A stretch of DNA of 29,815 nt from Sutterella parvirubra YIT 11816 (lineage in GTDB: Bacteria > Pseudomonadota > Gammaproteobacteria > Burkholderiales > Burkholderiaceae_F), in assembly GCF_000250875.1 (NCBI RefSeq), contig NZ_JH604873.1:1-29815 (forward strand), given 5' to 3'. Under the pieces are notes generated by a model. It saw nothing but the letters and a program-made list of their open reading frames with translations. It did not search any database and had not been told where the DNA came from. Below, piece after piece: positions 7,825 through 16,206 of the stretch. The position numbers and the translations under genes were made by a program. Numbering within the stretch: the first letter of the stretch is position 1; each line of letters starts with the position of its first letter.

Positions 7825-8718
7825 TTACGGCTCGATGTCGGTGCCGGTCAGGCGGCGCAGCGCCTCACGGTACTTGTCCGCGGTCTTCTCGACGATGTCG
7901 TCGGGAACCTTCGGGGCGGGCGGGGTCTTGTCCCAGGGCTGCGTTTCGAGCCAGTCGCGGATGAACTGCTTGTCGAAGCTCTTCGTAGAGGTGCCGACTT
8001 CGTAGTCTTCGGCGGGCCAGAAGCGGGAGGAGTCGGGCGTGAGGACTTCGTCCATCAGGCGGACCTTCCCTTCGGCGTCGATGCCGAACTCGAACTTCGT
8101 GTCGGCGATGATGATGCCCTTCGTCGCGGCGTATTCGCTCGCGCGGCGGTAGAGTTCCAGCGTGGCGTTGCGGATGGTGTTCGCGACCTCTTCACCGTAG
8201 AGCTCGACCACGCGCTCGAACGTGATGTTCTCGTCGTGCGTGCCGACTTCGGCCTTCGCGGCCGGGGTGAAGATCGGTTCGGGGAGCTTTTCCGCCATGC
8301 GCAGACCCGCCGGGAGCTTGATCCCGCAGACGGCGCCCGTTTCGCAGTATTCCTTCCAACCGCCGCCGATGAGGTAGCCGCGGGCGACGCATTCGACGAG
8401 GATGGGCTTCAGCTTCATCGCAACCACGGCGCGGCCGCGGACCTGGTCGGCTTCTTCGGGACGAACGACCGATTCGGGATCAATCCCCGTGAGGTGGTTC
8501 GGGAGGACGCCGTCCAGCTGCTTGAACCAGAAATTCGTGATGGCGGTGAGGACCTTGCCCTTGCCCGGGATCGGGTCGCCCAGGATGACGTCGAAGGCGG
8601 AGATGCGGTCCGAAGCGACGATGAGGAGCTTGTCCTCGCCCACGGCGTAGCTGTCGCGGACCTTGCCGCTGTAGACCTTTTGAAGAGAAGGAATGCGCGT
8701 CTGAGAAAGACCCGACAT
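7825..8718 (-). CDS. purC: Phosphoribosylaminoimidazole-succinocarboxamide synthase (SAICAR synthase)
   Basis: 297 residues from ATG 8718, chosen because AAGGAG sits about 9 bases upstream and the protein then opens [20 protein letters not shown]. It condenses CAIR with aspartate using ATP, the step after PurE. Motifs seen are [12 protein letters not shown] (14-25), [24 protein letters not shown]-like GGGWKEY and the SAICAR signature [13 protein letters not shown]. It is the long form (about 290-300 residues) rather than the roughly 237-residue E. coli form. A TACAAT box on the minus strand at 8767-8772 may be its -10, with no convincing -35. Confidence 0.95.
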   Translation of the reverse strand: MSGLSQTRIPSLQKVYSGKVRDSYAVGEDKLLIVASDRISAFDVILGDPIPGKGKVLTAITNFWFKQLDGVLPNHLTGIDPESVVRPEEADQVRGRAVVAMKLKPILVECVARGYLIGGGWKEYCETGAVCGIKLPAGLRMAEKLPEPIFTPAAKAEVGTHDENITFERVVELYGEEVANTIRNATLELYRRASEYAATKGIIIADTKFEFGIDAEGKVRLMDEVLTPDSSRFWPAEDYEVGTSTKSFDKQFIRDWLETQPWDKTPPAPKVPDDIVEKTADKYREALRRLTGTDIEP

Positions 8719-8864
8719 GATGGGTGTCTCCTTGGAGAATGGGGGTTGGGTGGAAGGTCCGCACCGATTGTATCGCCGGGCGGGCCTTCGGACGGCGCTG
8801 AGGGCGAGGCATCGCCTTTGTGTGAAAATGTTCAGGGCGAAGCGTCCGCAGGAGACGGGGCTCT

Positions 8865-9281
8865 TCAGACGATCCAGCTCCAGAGGACGGGCCCGGCAAC
8901 GGCGAGCCAGGTGAGCCCGCAGATCACGAGCGCGAAGAGCACCGCGGCGCTCCCCATGTCCTTGGCGCGGCCGGCGAGCGGGTGGATTTCCGGACCGAAG
9001 CGGTCGACGACGGCTTCGATCGCCGAATTCGTGATTTCGGCAAAGAGCACGAAGAGCACGCTGTTGACGAGGAGCATATTCTCCAGGATCGTCACCGGAA
9101 GAAAAAGCGCGATCGGAATCATCACGATCGCCAGCGCGCACTCCTCGCGGAAGGCGGCTTCGTTCACCCAGCCCGCGCGGATCCCCTGCCAGGAGTAGCG
9201 GGTGGCGTTGATGAGGCGCTTGAGGCCCTTCTTGCCTTTGAGGTCTTCGGCGTTGGCGGGCTTCTCGTTGGGTTTGGTCAT
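8865..9281 (-). CDS. dgkA: Diacylglycerol kinase, integral-membrane prokaryotic type
   Basis: 138 residues, slightly longer than E. coli DgkA (about 122) because of a lysine-rich N-terminus. It phosphorylates diacylglycerol to phosphatidic acid in the inner membrane, recycling lipid released during periplasmic glucan or lipid A modification. Three membrane segments are visible, at about 50-65, 67-88 and 112-135. The catalytic signature [20 protein letters not shown] (about 82-101) is intact, as is the upstream FREECALAI glutamate pair. It lies between fba, which ends in a terminator, and purC. The 146 bases between dgkA and purC hold no recognisable gene. Confidence 0.93.
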   Translation of the reverse strand: MTKPNEKPANAEDLKGKKGLKRLINATRYSWQGIRAGWVNEAAFREECALAIVMIPIALFLPVTILENMLLVNSVLFVLFAEITNSAIEAVVDRFGPEIHPLAGRAKDMGSAAVLFALVICGLTWLAVAGPVLWSWIV

Positions 9282-9380
9282 GGTGTGGAGTGGAGTGGTG
9301 GTCGCGGCAAGGGGTTGATCGGCGCACGGTCGTCCGTGCGGTACGCAGGTTTAACCGATCCGGGTGAAAGGGGCGTCAAA

Positions 9381-9432
9381 AGGAAAAACGCGCGTCCGCC
9401 CGCAGAAGGAATCTTCGGGCGAAACGCGCGTT
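9381..9432 (-). terminator. Rho-independent terminator of fba
   Basis: AACGCGCGT (9387-9395) pairs with ACGCGCGTT (9424-9432). An inner CGCCCG/CGGGCG pair (9397-9402 and 9416-9421) extends the stem. On the minus strand the hairpin is followed by a T-rich TTTTCC run. It lies 24 bases past the fba stop codon. Confidence 0.8.
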
Positions 9433-9455
9433 GACGTTCACGACGCCGGCGCCGG

Positions 9456-10520
9456 TCAGATCACGTTCTGGCGAAGCGTGCCGTCGGCGTAGAGCGCGGC
9501 CATGCGGTCGAGCGCGATCGGCTTGATCTTGGCGCCCTGGCCTTCGCAGCCGAATTCAAGGTAGCGCGCCTTGCAGAGCTCCGTCGCGGCCTTGCGGGCG
9601 ACCTTGAGGAAGTCGCGCGGGTCGAACTTCGACGGGTTCTGAGCGAGGAACTGGCGGACCGCGGCGGTCATCGCGAGACGGATGTCCGTGTCGATGTTGA
9701 CCTTGCGCACGCCGTGCTTGATCGCTTCCTGGATCTCTTCGACGGGAACGCCGTACGTTTCGCGCATGTCGCCGCCGAACTCGCGGATCGTCGCGAGGTA
9801 TTCCTGCGGCACGGACGAGGAGCCGTGCATGACGAGGTGGGTGTTCGGGAGGCGTTCGTGGATTTCCTTCACGCGCTGGATCGAGAGCGTTTCGCCGGTG
9901 GGCTTGCGCGTGAACTTGTAGGCGCCGTGCGAGGTGCCGATCGCGATGGCGAGGGCGTCCAACTGCGTCGCCTTCACGAAGTCGGCGGCCTGGTCCGGGT
10001 CCGTGAGGAGCTGTTCGCGCGTCATGACGGCGTCGGTGCCGTGGCCGTCTTCCTTGTCGCCGCGCATCGTTTCAAGGGACCCGAGGCAACCCAGTTCGCC
10101 TTCGACGGAAACGCCGATGCAGTGGGCCATCTCGACGACGCGGCGCGTCACGTCGACGTTGTACTCGTAGGAGGAGACGGTCTTGCCGTCGGCCATGAGC
10201 GAGCCGTCCATCATGACGGACGTGAAGCCCGAGCGGATCGAGGCCTGGCAGACGGCCGGGCTCTGACCATGGTCCTGGTGCATGCAGACGGGCACGTCGG
10301 GATAGGCCTCGACGGCGGCTTCGATCAGCTTGCGCAGGAAGGCTTCGCCGGCGTACTTGCGGGCGCCCGCAGAGGCCTGCATGATCACGGGGGCGCCGAC
10401 TTCGCTCGCCGCGGCCATGATGGCCTGAACCTGCTCGAGGTTGTTGACGTTGAAGGCGGGGACGCCGTAACCGTTTTCAGCCGCATGATCGAGCAGCTGG
10501 CGCATGGAAACAAGAGCCAT
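9456..10520 (-). CDS. fba: Fructose-1,6-bisphosphate aldolase, class II
   Basis: 354 residues. It is a zinc-dependent cytoplasmic aldolase that interconverts fructose-1,6-bisphosphate with DHAP and glyceraldehyde-3-phosphate. The opening [20 protein letters not shown] and AFNVNNLEQ, the zinc ligands in VCMHQDHGQ (about 78-86), the VEGELGCLG segment with DKEDGHG insert, TSHGAYKF and VMHGSSSVP are all typical of the Calvin-cycle-like class IIA enzymes of betaproteobacteria. GGAG lies about 9 bases before the ATG at 10520. The leader carries a perfect 9-base-stem hairpin (10547-10572), and a TACAAT box lies at 10593-10598 on the minus strand. It appears monocistronic because a terminator follows. 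Confidence 0.95.
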   Translation of the reverse strand: MALVSMRQLLDHAAENGYGVPAFNVNNLEQVQAIMAAASEVGAPVIMQASAGARKYAGEAFLRKLIEAAVEAYPDVPVCMHQDHGQSPAVCQASIRSGFTSVMMDGSLMADGKTVSSYEYNVDVTRRVVEMAHCIGVSVEGELGCLGSLETMRGDKEDGHGTDAVMTREQLLTDPDQAADFVKATQLDALAIAIGTSHGAYKFTRKPTGETLSIQRVKEIHERLPNTHLVMHGSSSVPQEYLATIREFGGDMRETYGVPVEEIQEAIKHGVRKVNIDTDIRLAMTAAVRQFLAQNPSKFDPRDFLKVARKAATELCKARYLEFGCEGQGAKIKPIALDRMAALYADGTLRQNVI

Positions 10521-10546
10521 GACGAAACACTCCGTTGGGTGTGGAA

Positions 10547-10572
10547 GGGCCGGGCTTCACGACGCCCGGCCC
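10547..10572 (-). repeat. Perfect hairpin in the fba leader
   Basis: GGGCCGGGC (10547-10555) and GCCCGGCCC (10564-10572) form a 9-base perfect stem with an 8-base loop. It lies between the amiC stop and the fba start with no T-run on either side, so it is more likely an mRNA 5' stabiliser or the end of amiC mRNA than an intrinsic terminator. Confidence 0.5.
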
Positions 10573-10612
10573 GTGGTGAACCTAATCCCAATATTGTAGC
10601 GTTTCGCGCTCT

Positions 10613-11944
10613 TCAGCTGTTCAAAATGGTCGGGTCCGCGGCGAGCTGCTTCTTGATGCCGGTGAGGATCGCGCGGGCGAGTTTGTTCTGGTGCGCGGAG
10701 CTCTTCAGGAGCTTTTCTTCTTCGGGGTTCGAGATGAAGGCGGTCTCGACCAAAATCGACGGAATGCCCTGGCCTTTCAACACCGCGAAGCCCGCCTGCT
10801 CGACCTGCGCCTTGTGGAGGCGGTTGATGCGCTTCATCTCGCCCAGGACGGCGGAACCGAGCGACAGGCTGTAGCCGATCGTCCAACTTGAAGTCATGTC
10901 GACCAGAACGCTCGCCACGGCCTTGTCGACGTTGGCGATGTTGACGCCGCCGATGAGGTCGGACTCGTTCTGGCTCTTCGCGAGCCACCGGGCGGCGGCG
11001 GACGTCGCCCCCTTCTGCGAGAGCGCAAAGACCGAAGAGCCCCTCGCCGTGCTCTTCACCCAGGCGTCCGCGTGGATGGAGACGAGAAGGTGCGCCTTCG
11101 CGCGGCGCGCGATCTGCACGCGCCCGCCCAGGCTCACGAAGTGGTCCGACGAGCGCGTCATGATGGCGCGCATGTTGGGTTCGGCGTTGATGAGCTGCGC
11201 GAGGCGCTTCCCGATCGCGAGCACCACGGTCTTTTCCTTGGTGCCGCGCCGGCCGATCGCGCCCGGGTCTTCGCCCCCGTGACCGGGGTCGACGACGATG
11301 ATGAGCTTCGGGGACTTCTTGCTCGCGGGCTTCGAGGCGCCCGCGGTGCTCTTGGGCTTCTCGGCCGCCTTCGGGGGCGACGTGTCCTTGCCCAGCCCCG
11401 CGATGATGTCGCCCAGGGGGTCGCCGTCCGTCGACGAGGCTTCGCCCAGAAGGTCCCCCATCGGGTCGTCGTCCTCGGCCATCCCGGCGAGGATGCGGCC
11501 CACGGGGTCGCGGGGGTGTTCTGGGTAGATGTCGAAGACGAGGCGATACTGGTAGTCGCCGAAGGGCTTCAACAGGAAGACCTCGGGCTTCACCTCGGTT
11601 TTGAGGTCCATGACGAGGCGCACGACGCCCGGGCTGTGCTGTCCGACGCGGATCGCCGCGACGTAGGGGTCGTCCGCCTTCACGTCCGCGATCTGACGGC
11701 GCAGCCCCTCGGTGAGCGCGAGCCCCTCGATGTCGACGACGAGGCGCAGGGGCTTCGCCGATCGCACGAAGAAGTGCTTGTATTGAAGCGGCGCGTCCGA
11801 CTCGAGCGTCACGCGCGTGTACTCCTCCGCGGGCCACATGCGCACGGCGACCATGTTCGCGGTCTTGGCGGAAGCGGCGATCGGAACGAGCGTGAAGAGG
11901 AGCGTTCCGGCGGCGGCCTGAAGAAGAACGCGGCGCTGCGTCAT
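10613..11944 (-). CDS. amiC: N-acetylmuramoyl-L-alanine amidase with AMIN domain, Tat-exported
   Basis: 443 residues. It cleaves the amide between MurNAc and the stem peptide in the periplasm, splitting septal peptidoglycan during division. The N-terminus MTQRRVLLQAAAGTLLFTLV has a twin-arginine pair and hydrophobic core ending at AASA, as in E. coli AmiC. An AMIN domain spans about 30-140, then a linker at 141-212 with three DP-V/M/L-G repeats, then Amidase_3 at about 214-443. The amidase shows VVDPGHGGEDPGAIG, LLVSIHADA and the catalytic Glu in VETAFISNPEEE. Its ATG overlaps the tsaE stop by four bases; tsaE-amidase pairing is common in proteobacteria. Confidence 0.93.
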   Translation of the reverse strand: MTQRRVLLQAAAGTLLFTLVPIAASAKTANMVAVRMWPAEEYTRVTLESDAPLQYKHFFVRSAKPLRLVVDIEGLALTEGLRRQIADVKADDPYVAAIRVGQHSPGVVRLVMDLKTEVKPEVFLLKPFGDYQYRLVFDIYPEHPRDPVGRILAGMAEDDDPMGDLLGEASSTDGDPLGDIIAGLGKDTSPPKAAEKPKSTAGASKPASKKSPKLIIVVDPGHGGEDPGAIGRRGTKEKTVVLAIGKRLAQLINAEPNMRAIMTRSSDHFVSLGGRVQIARRAKAHLLVSIHADAWVKSTARGSSVFALSQKGATSAAARWLAKSQNESDLIGGVNIANVDKAVASVLVDMTSSWTIGYSLSLGSAVLGEMKRINRLHKAQVEQAGFAVLKGQGIPSILVETAFISNPEEEKLLKSSAHQNKLARAILTGIKKQLAADPTILNS

Positions 11945-12432
11945 TGCCCGTCCGCTCCTTCGAGGGCGGCCGCGACCGCACGGCCCGCGTCCGTCAGGGC
12001 CTCGACTTCGGCCCTGCGGCCCAAACCCTCGTGCGAGAGCCGCACGATGAGGTCCGCGGCGGGCAGGTACGGTTCGGCGCGCGCGCTCCATTCGGTCGCG
12101 CAGATGCGCCCCGGCCCGAACATCTCGCGAAAGCCCGCTTCGTCGAACTCTTCCGGATACTCGAACCGGTAGAAGTCGAAGTGATGGAAGTCGTACCCGT
12201 CGACGGGGTAGGACTCCAGGAGCGCGAACGTCGGGCTCTTCACCGGACCCGTCCACCCCCAGGTGCGCAGCATCGCGCGCACAAGCGACGTCTTCCCGGC
12301 GCCCAAATCCCCCTCAAGACGCAAAGCGAGCCCTTCCGGGCGCACGAGGCGCACGGCGGCGGCAAGATCGCTTCCCAAGCGGTCCGTGTCGTCGGGGTGA
12401 GGGAGCGCGCGGCGGAGGATGGCGTTCGGCAT
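11941..12432 (-). CDS. tsaE: tRNA threonylcarbamoyladenosine biosynthesis ATPase TsaE
   Basis: 163 residues. It is the ATPase that drives the TsaB-TsaD complex in t6A modification of tRNA. A Walker A motif is visible as LEGDLGAGKTSLVRAML (about 39-55), followed by KSPTFALLESYP and the HFDFYRFEYPEEFDEAGF segment typical of the family, and ICATEWSARAEPYLP. Length is normal. The stop overlaps the amiC start, so the two are coupled. The adjacent divergent tRNA-Thr(CGU) reads an ANN codon and is itself a t6A substrate class; that adjacency is suggestive only. Confidence 0.92.
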   Translation of the reverse strand: MPNAILRRALPHPDDTDRLGSDLAAAVRLVRPEGLALRLEGDLGAGKTSLVRAMLRTWGWTGPVKSPTFALLESYPVDGYDFHHFDFYRFEYPEEFDEAGFREMFGPGRICATEWSARAEPYLPAADLIVRLSHEGLGRRAEVEALTDAGRAVAAALEGADGQ

Positions 12433-12594
12433 GGGGCAGGGCGTTCGGTAGGTTTGGTGGGCGGGGAATCCGGACGGATTCGCAGATTCACGTTAAAAGA
12501 ACCATTTTAGGGCGCGGGTCAGCGAATCCTTGGCCGGTCCCAAGGACCACAAGACGAGAAAGCGCGACTAGATGAAACAAAATGTAAAACGCCC

Positions 12595-12623
12595 TTGTCA
12601 GCTCTTCCGCACCTCTGCATAAT
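12595..12623 (+). promoter_or_regulatory. Promoter of tRNA-Thr
   Basis: TTGTCA (12595-12600) and CATAAT (12618-12623) are spaced by exactly 17 bases, giving 5/6 and 5/6 consensus matches. Transcription would start near 12630, leaving a leader of about 50 bases before the mature tRNA for 5' processing. The rest of the 12433-12682 gap holds no gene I can support. Confidence 0.7.
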
Positions 12624-12682
12624 TCGAATCTCTGATCTGAACGGCCTCAAACGAAGCCGAACGGAACGGAAAAAATCAGGTT

Positions 12683-12758
12683 GCCGGTGTAGCTCAGCTG
12701 GTAGAGCAGCGCATTCGTAATGCGAAGGTCGGGAGTTCAAATCTCTTCTCCGGCACCA
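12683..12758 (+). tRNA. tRNA-Thr (anticodon CGU)
   Basis: A 76-base cloverleaf with encoded CCA end. The D arm GCTC-AGCTGGTA-GAGC is regular. The anticodon loop TTCGTAA sits in the stem GCGCA/TGCGA, as in E. coli thrW. The T arm reads GGGAG-TTCAAAT-CTCTT. The acceptor pairs GCCGGTG with CTCCGGC, leaving one U-U mismatch at 6-67, and two G-U pairs lie at the base of the T stem. It reads ACG codons. It has its own promoter and terminator and is a single-gene unit. Confidence 0.95.
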
Positions 12759-12762
12759 TGAC

Positions 12763-12797
12763 AAGCCCGTACGGTTGAAGGCCGTGCGGGCTTTCCC
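12763..12797 (+). terminator. Rho-independent terminator after tRNA-Thr
   Basis: AAGCCCGTACGG (12763-12774) pairs with CCGTGCGGGCTT (12782-12793) with one G-U pair and a 7-base loop, then runs into a T-rich stretch on the plus strand. Confidence 0.8.
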
Positions 12798-12853
12798 ATT
12801 TTCGGACTCCGGAAAAGCCGCTCCGCCCGACCCGCTCAGAACTCCTCGTTGGA

Positions 12854-12881
12854 AGGCGCACGCCCCGAAGGACGTGCGCTT
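12854..12881 (-). repeat. Inverted repeat beyond the AsmA-like gene
   Basis: GCGCACG (12856-12862) and CGTGCGC (12873-12879) form a hairpin 16 bases past the stop of the minus-strand AsmA-like gene. No proper T-run follows on the minus strand, so it is at best a weak terminator or mRNA 3' end. Confidence 0.35.
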
Positions 12882-12896
12882 TCGTCGTCTTGAAGG

Positions 12897-15410
12897 CTAC
12901 TTCTTCGCGTCGGTCGCGGCGCCTTGGCCCAACCACTTGCCGCCCACCGATTCGGAGAGCTTCTGCAGAAGAATCCCGCCGACGCTCGCCGCGGAGACGC
13001 CCTCTGCGGAGAAGGCGCCGTCGACGTAGCGGATGTTTTCGAGCACGATCGAGCCCGAGAGCTTGTCCTCGACCTTGGCGATCTTCTTCCCGACGCTTTC
13101 CTTGCCGGCAAGCTGCGCGACGATGCCCGCCAACCCCAGCGCGCCGCGGACCGTTTCGGTCTGCTTTTCGCCGAGCTGGTCGACTTCGGCGCGGGCGATG
13201 ATGATCCGGGGCGGTTCGCCCCCGGCCACGTCCATGCCGGTCAACGACGCGCTCTTCCAGCTCATGAGGCCGCTCCCCTTCGCGTTCACGAGGTCGAGCG
13301 ACGTGAGCGACGCATCACCCTTCCAGCTGGGGACGTCGTCCGCGAAGCCCAAACGCCCGCGAAGCTCCACCGTGCCCGCCTTGGCGCCCACGCCGGCGTA
13401 GCCGCGCATCAGGTTGCCGTACGGGGCGAGCCCCACCTTCTGCGCTTCGACGTCGAGCGAAGCGGCGACGGGCGAGATCCCGAAGTTCCCGGCGACGTTG
13501 AGCGTCCCTCCGCCCACGCCCGCCGAGAGGTCGAGCACCGACTGGGTGCCGGCTTTCGACGAGAGGTTCTTCACCGTGACGTTGACGTTTTCGAGCTGCG
13601 CGTCGCCCTTGGGCGAGATCGTTTCGTCGCGGAAGGAGAAGCGCGAATTCTTGAGTTCGGCCGTCCCGACGGACCACTGCCAGGCGGGAGCCGTCGAAGC
13701 GGACTTCTGCGCCAGGGCCTTTTCGTCGGTCTTCTCTTCCTCACCCGAGGCGAGCCCTTCGGTGAAGTTCAGCCCCGCCTTCGTCATCACGGCCCGGATG
13801 TCGGCGCTCGTGACGTTCACGCGGTCGATCTGCGCGGAGGAGGTCCCCGTGTCGATCGAGGCGATCTTGACGGAAGCGGACTTGACGGCCGCCATGCTCG
13901 CGCCCGCCTTCGTGAGCGCGAGGTTCGCAAGCGACGCGTCGCCCGAGAGCTTCACGCGCTCAGGCGTCCCCTCCGCCTTCATGTTCATCGTGAACTGACC
14001 GGCGAGGTCCGCCCCCATCACGCTCTTCACGTAGGGCGAAATCTGCGCGAGGGCCAGCTTCGAAGCGTTCAAGGTGAAGCTCCCGCCCACCGGGCTCACC
14101 GACACCGTGCCGGAGCCGTTCATCGAGCCGCCCAGAACGTTCATCGAGAAGCTCGCCTTGCCCGGGTCGCCCGAGGAGGCGAGGTTCTGAACCTCGGCCT
14201 TGAGGTTCGCGACCGAGAGCGACGCGGCGGGCGCCGTGGTGCGGTCCGTGAAGGTGACGCCGACGTCTTCGACCGCCACGCGGCCCAGGCGCCAGCTCCA
14301 GGCGGCGGACGAGCCCGCATCGGACGCGGAGGAGGACGCCTCCGCAGCCGGGGCCGCAGCTCCGGTTCCGGCCTTCGGCATCGCGCCCGAAAGGCCCACG
14401 CCGTCGGCGTTCCGCTCCGCCGCGACGCGCACGCCCCGGATCAGCACTTCGTCGACGTCGGCCGAAGCCTTCGTCGGGTCGACCGACTTGAGGGTCACGC
14501 GGGCGAGCTTGAGGGAGGCGGGGGTCTTCATCGTCTTCCCGGCGCCCGTCGTCAACGCCACGTCGGCGAGCGACGTCGTGCCGGAGACGTTGATCGCGGC
14601 GGGTTCGCCGCCGGTCGCGTTCCGGAAGAAGACCGAGGTGTCGGTCGAAAGCTTCGCCGAGGCGAGGGTCAGCCCTTCGGGAAGGGCGTCCGGGACGAGG
14701 CGCGCCAGGGGCGTGACGTCGAGCCCGTCGATCTTGAGCCGCATCTGGGCTTCCAGGGTCGAGCCGAAGGGCTTCGTGGAGCCTTCGGCGACCACCGGCG
14801 TGCCGTTCCAGTTGAGGGAGAGCTTCGGCGTGACGAGGCTCTCGCCCCCGGCTTCCATCGTGCTCACGAAGGGGAGCGCGAGTTCGACGTCGGTCAAGCG
14901 CTCTTCGATCCCGCGGGTGGTGTCGACGAGCGCAAAGGAGCTGTTTTTGACCGAGATGTTGTAGACGGCGAAGGCGGGAATGCCGCCCGGGTCGGAGGAC
15001 GCCTCCGCGGCGGGGGCGGCGTCGCCCGTGGAGCCCGTGAGCTTTTCCAGTTCCGCGATGTTCTCGTCGTTCACCGTCGCGGTGACCTTGAGGCCGTCGA
15101 TCGTGAGTTCCGAGAGGACCGGCGCCATCTTCGTGATCGTCTCGGCGCTCGCGTCGACGCGCAGGAGCCCCAATTCAAGAAGGGGCGCCTCCCCGCGGCG
15201 GCTCGCGATCGTGAGCCCGCGGATTTCATAGACCCAGGTCCAGGGATTGAAGTCGACGGCGTCGAGCGTCACCGTGCGGCCCAGCTTCTGGGCGACGGTT
15301 TCCTCAAGGATCTGCCGGGAGTAGTGCGGTACGGCCCAATAGCCGATTCCGGCGTAGAGCGCTGCGCCCACGGCGACCGTGACGGCGGAGAAGGCGAAGA
15401 GTTTGCGCAT
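12897..15410 (-). CDS. AsmA-like/DUF748 envelope protein
   Basis: 837 residues. One N-terminal membrane anchor (about 5-26) is followed by a long periplasmic body of repeating beta-rich segments. The start SRQILEETVAQKLGRTVTLDAVDFNP matches the DUF748 opening, and repeated blocks of the form ASLSVANLKAEVQNLAS / QLENVNVTVKNLSSK recur, typical of this AsmA/TamB-related group. Relatives form long grooves thought to bridge inner and outer membrane for lipid transfer. Ala/Ser-rich linkers interrupt the body at about 128-140 and 345-370. GAGGAT precedes the ATG at 15410. The family call is firm; the substrate and role are inferred from relatives. Confidence 0.8.
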   Translation of the reverse strand: MRKLFAFSAVTVAVGAALYAGIGYWAVPHYSRQILEETVAQKLGRTVTLDAVDFNPWTWVYEIRGLTIASRRGEAPLLELGLLRVDASAETITKMAPVLSELTIDGLKVTATVNDENIAELEKLTGSTGDAAPAAEASSDPGGIPAFAVYNISVKNSSFALVDTTRGIEERLTDVELALPFVSTMEAGGESLVTPKLSLNWNGTPVVAEGSTKPFGSTLEAQMRLKIDGLDVTPLARLVPDALPEGLTLASAKLSTDTSVFFRNATGGEPAAINVSGTTSLADVALTTGAGKTMKTPASLKLARVTLKSVDPTKASADVDEVLIRGVRVAAERNADGVGLSGAMPKAGTGAAAPAAEASSSASDAGSSAAWSWRLGRVAVEDVGVTFTDRTTAPAASLSVANLKAEVQNLASSGDPGKASFSMNVLGGSMNGSGTVSVSPVGGSFTLNASKLALAQISPYVKSVMGADLAGQFTMNMKAEGTPERVKLSGDASLANLALTKAGASMAAVKSASVKIASIDTGTSSAQIDRVNVTSADIRAVMTKAGLNFTEGLASGEEEKTDEKALAQKSASTAPAWQWSVGTAELKNSRFSFRDETISPKGDAQLENVNVTVKNLSSKAGTQSVLDLSAGVGGGTLNVAGNFGISPVAASLDVEAQKVGLAPYGNLMRGYAGVGAKAGTVELRGRLGFADDVPSWKGDASLTSLDLVNAKGSGLMSWKSASLTGMDVAGGEPPRIIIARAEVDQLGEKQTETVRGALGLAGIVAQLAGKESVGKKIAKVEDKLSGSIVLENIRYVDGAFSAEGVSAASVGGILLQKLSESVGGKWLGQGAATDAKK

Positions 15411-15439
15411 GTCGGATCCTCGTGCGGTTCGTTTCTTCC

Positions 15440-15468
15440 ATTATGGAGTGTTTCCGCACGGGATCCAA
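15440..15468 (-). promoter_or_regulatory. Possible promoter of the AsmA-like gene
   Basis: On the minus strand TTGGAT (15463-15468) and CATAAT (15440-15445) are 17 bases apart. The -10 matches 5/6 and the -35 matches 3/6. Transcription would start about 20 bases before the ATG at 15410. Confidence 0.45.
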
Positions 15469-15473
15469 CGGTA

Positions 15474-16136
15474 TTAAAGAAGCGTGACGATTTCTTCCAT
15501 CGGAAGTCGCGATTTGGGACGCACGGCGTTCGCATCCGCCGGATCACCCACCCCGACCGCGAGCCCGACGACCACGTGACGGCCCTCCCGGGCGATGCCG
15601 AAGATCTCGTCGACCTGCTCGAACCAGAGGCCGCCCAAAACCGTCGTCTGCACGCCGATCTGCGCGGCGGCCATCAGGACGAAGCCGAGCGCGATGTGGA
15701 CCTGCTCGGACGCCCACCGCTCCGCGGCCGCCTGATCGCGGCAGTAGGCCTTCGCGGCCGTGCGGCGGAGCTGATCGATTTCGTCCGCCTTGGCGCCGGA
15801 GGGAAGACGCCCGTCCGCCACTTCCTGGGCGAAGAGCTTGTCGAGCCAGGCGTCTTCGCCGACGTTCTTTTCGATGGCGAGGAGGATCACCGCGTCGGCG
15901 TGCCGCACGCGCTCGATGTTGAAGTCCTTGACGGCGGGCATGAGCTTCGCGCGCGCTTCGGGACTCGCCACGACGTAGTGGTGCCAGGGTTGGATGTTGA
16001 CGGAGGAAGGCGCCAGACGGAGCACTTCAAGGAGCGCCTCCATCTGTTCGCGGGAGATGTGCTTCGCCGGGTCGTAGTGCTTCGTCGTGAAGCGGCGGCG
16101 GGCGGTTTCGAGAACCTGTCGAACGGCTTCGGTCAT
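15474..16136 (-). CDS. NfsB-like oxygen-insensitive NAD(P)H nitroreductase
   Basis: 220 residues, the usual size. It is an FMN-dependent cytoplasmic flavoprotein that reduces nitro compounds or quinones. FTTKHYDPAKHIS (about 16-28) and LRLAPSSVNIQPWHHYVV (about 39-56) are the FMN-binding opening of NfsB/NfnB. QVHIALGFVLMAAAQIGVQT and VGVGDPADANAVRPKSRLP match the C-terminal half. In this protein the PW of QPWHHYVV is intact, unlike the nitroreductase-like domain at 1437-2309. It sits 70 bases after the potE-like gene on the same strand. The physiological substrate is unknown. Confidence 0.88.
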   Translation of the reverse strand: MTEAVRQVLETARRRFTTKHYDPAKHISREQMEALLEVLRLAPSSVNIQPWHHYVVASPEARAKLMPAVKDFNIERVRHADAVILLAIEKNVGEDAWLDKLFAQEVADGRLPSGAKADEIDQLRRTAAKAYCRDQAAAERWASEQVHIALGFVLMAAAQIGVQTTVLGGLWFEQVDEIFGIAREGRHVVVGLAVGVGDPADANAVRPKSRLPMEEIVTLL

Positions 16137-16206
16137 GGGGGTACCTCTGCAAAAGGGGTTTTGTGTCGGACCATTCTATGACGAAGCCGGGGCCGATGGT
16201 TTCCGT

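Noticed and set aside
12924..16181. 1085-codon open frame on the plus strand across the AsmA-like and nitroreductase genes
   Set aside because: It is antisense to two genes with clear family motifs. Its composition is Arg/His/Gly/Asp-rich shadow coding, typical of high-GC DNA.
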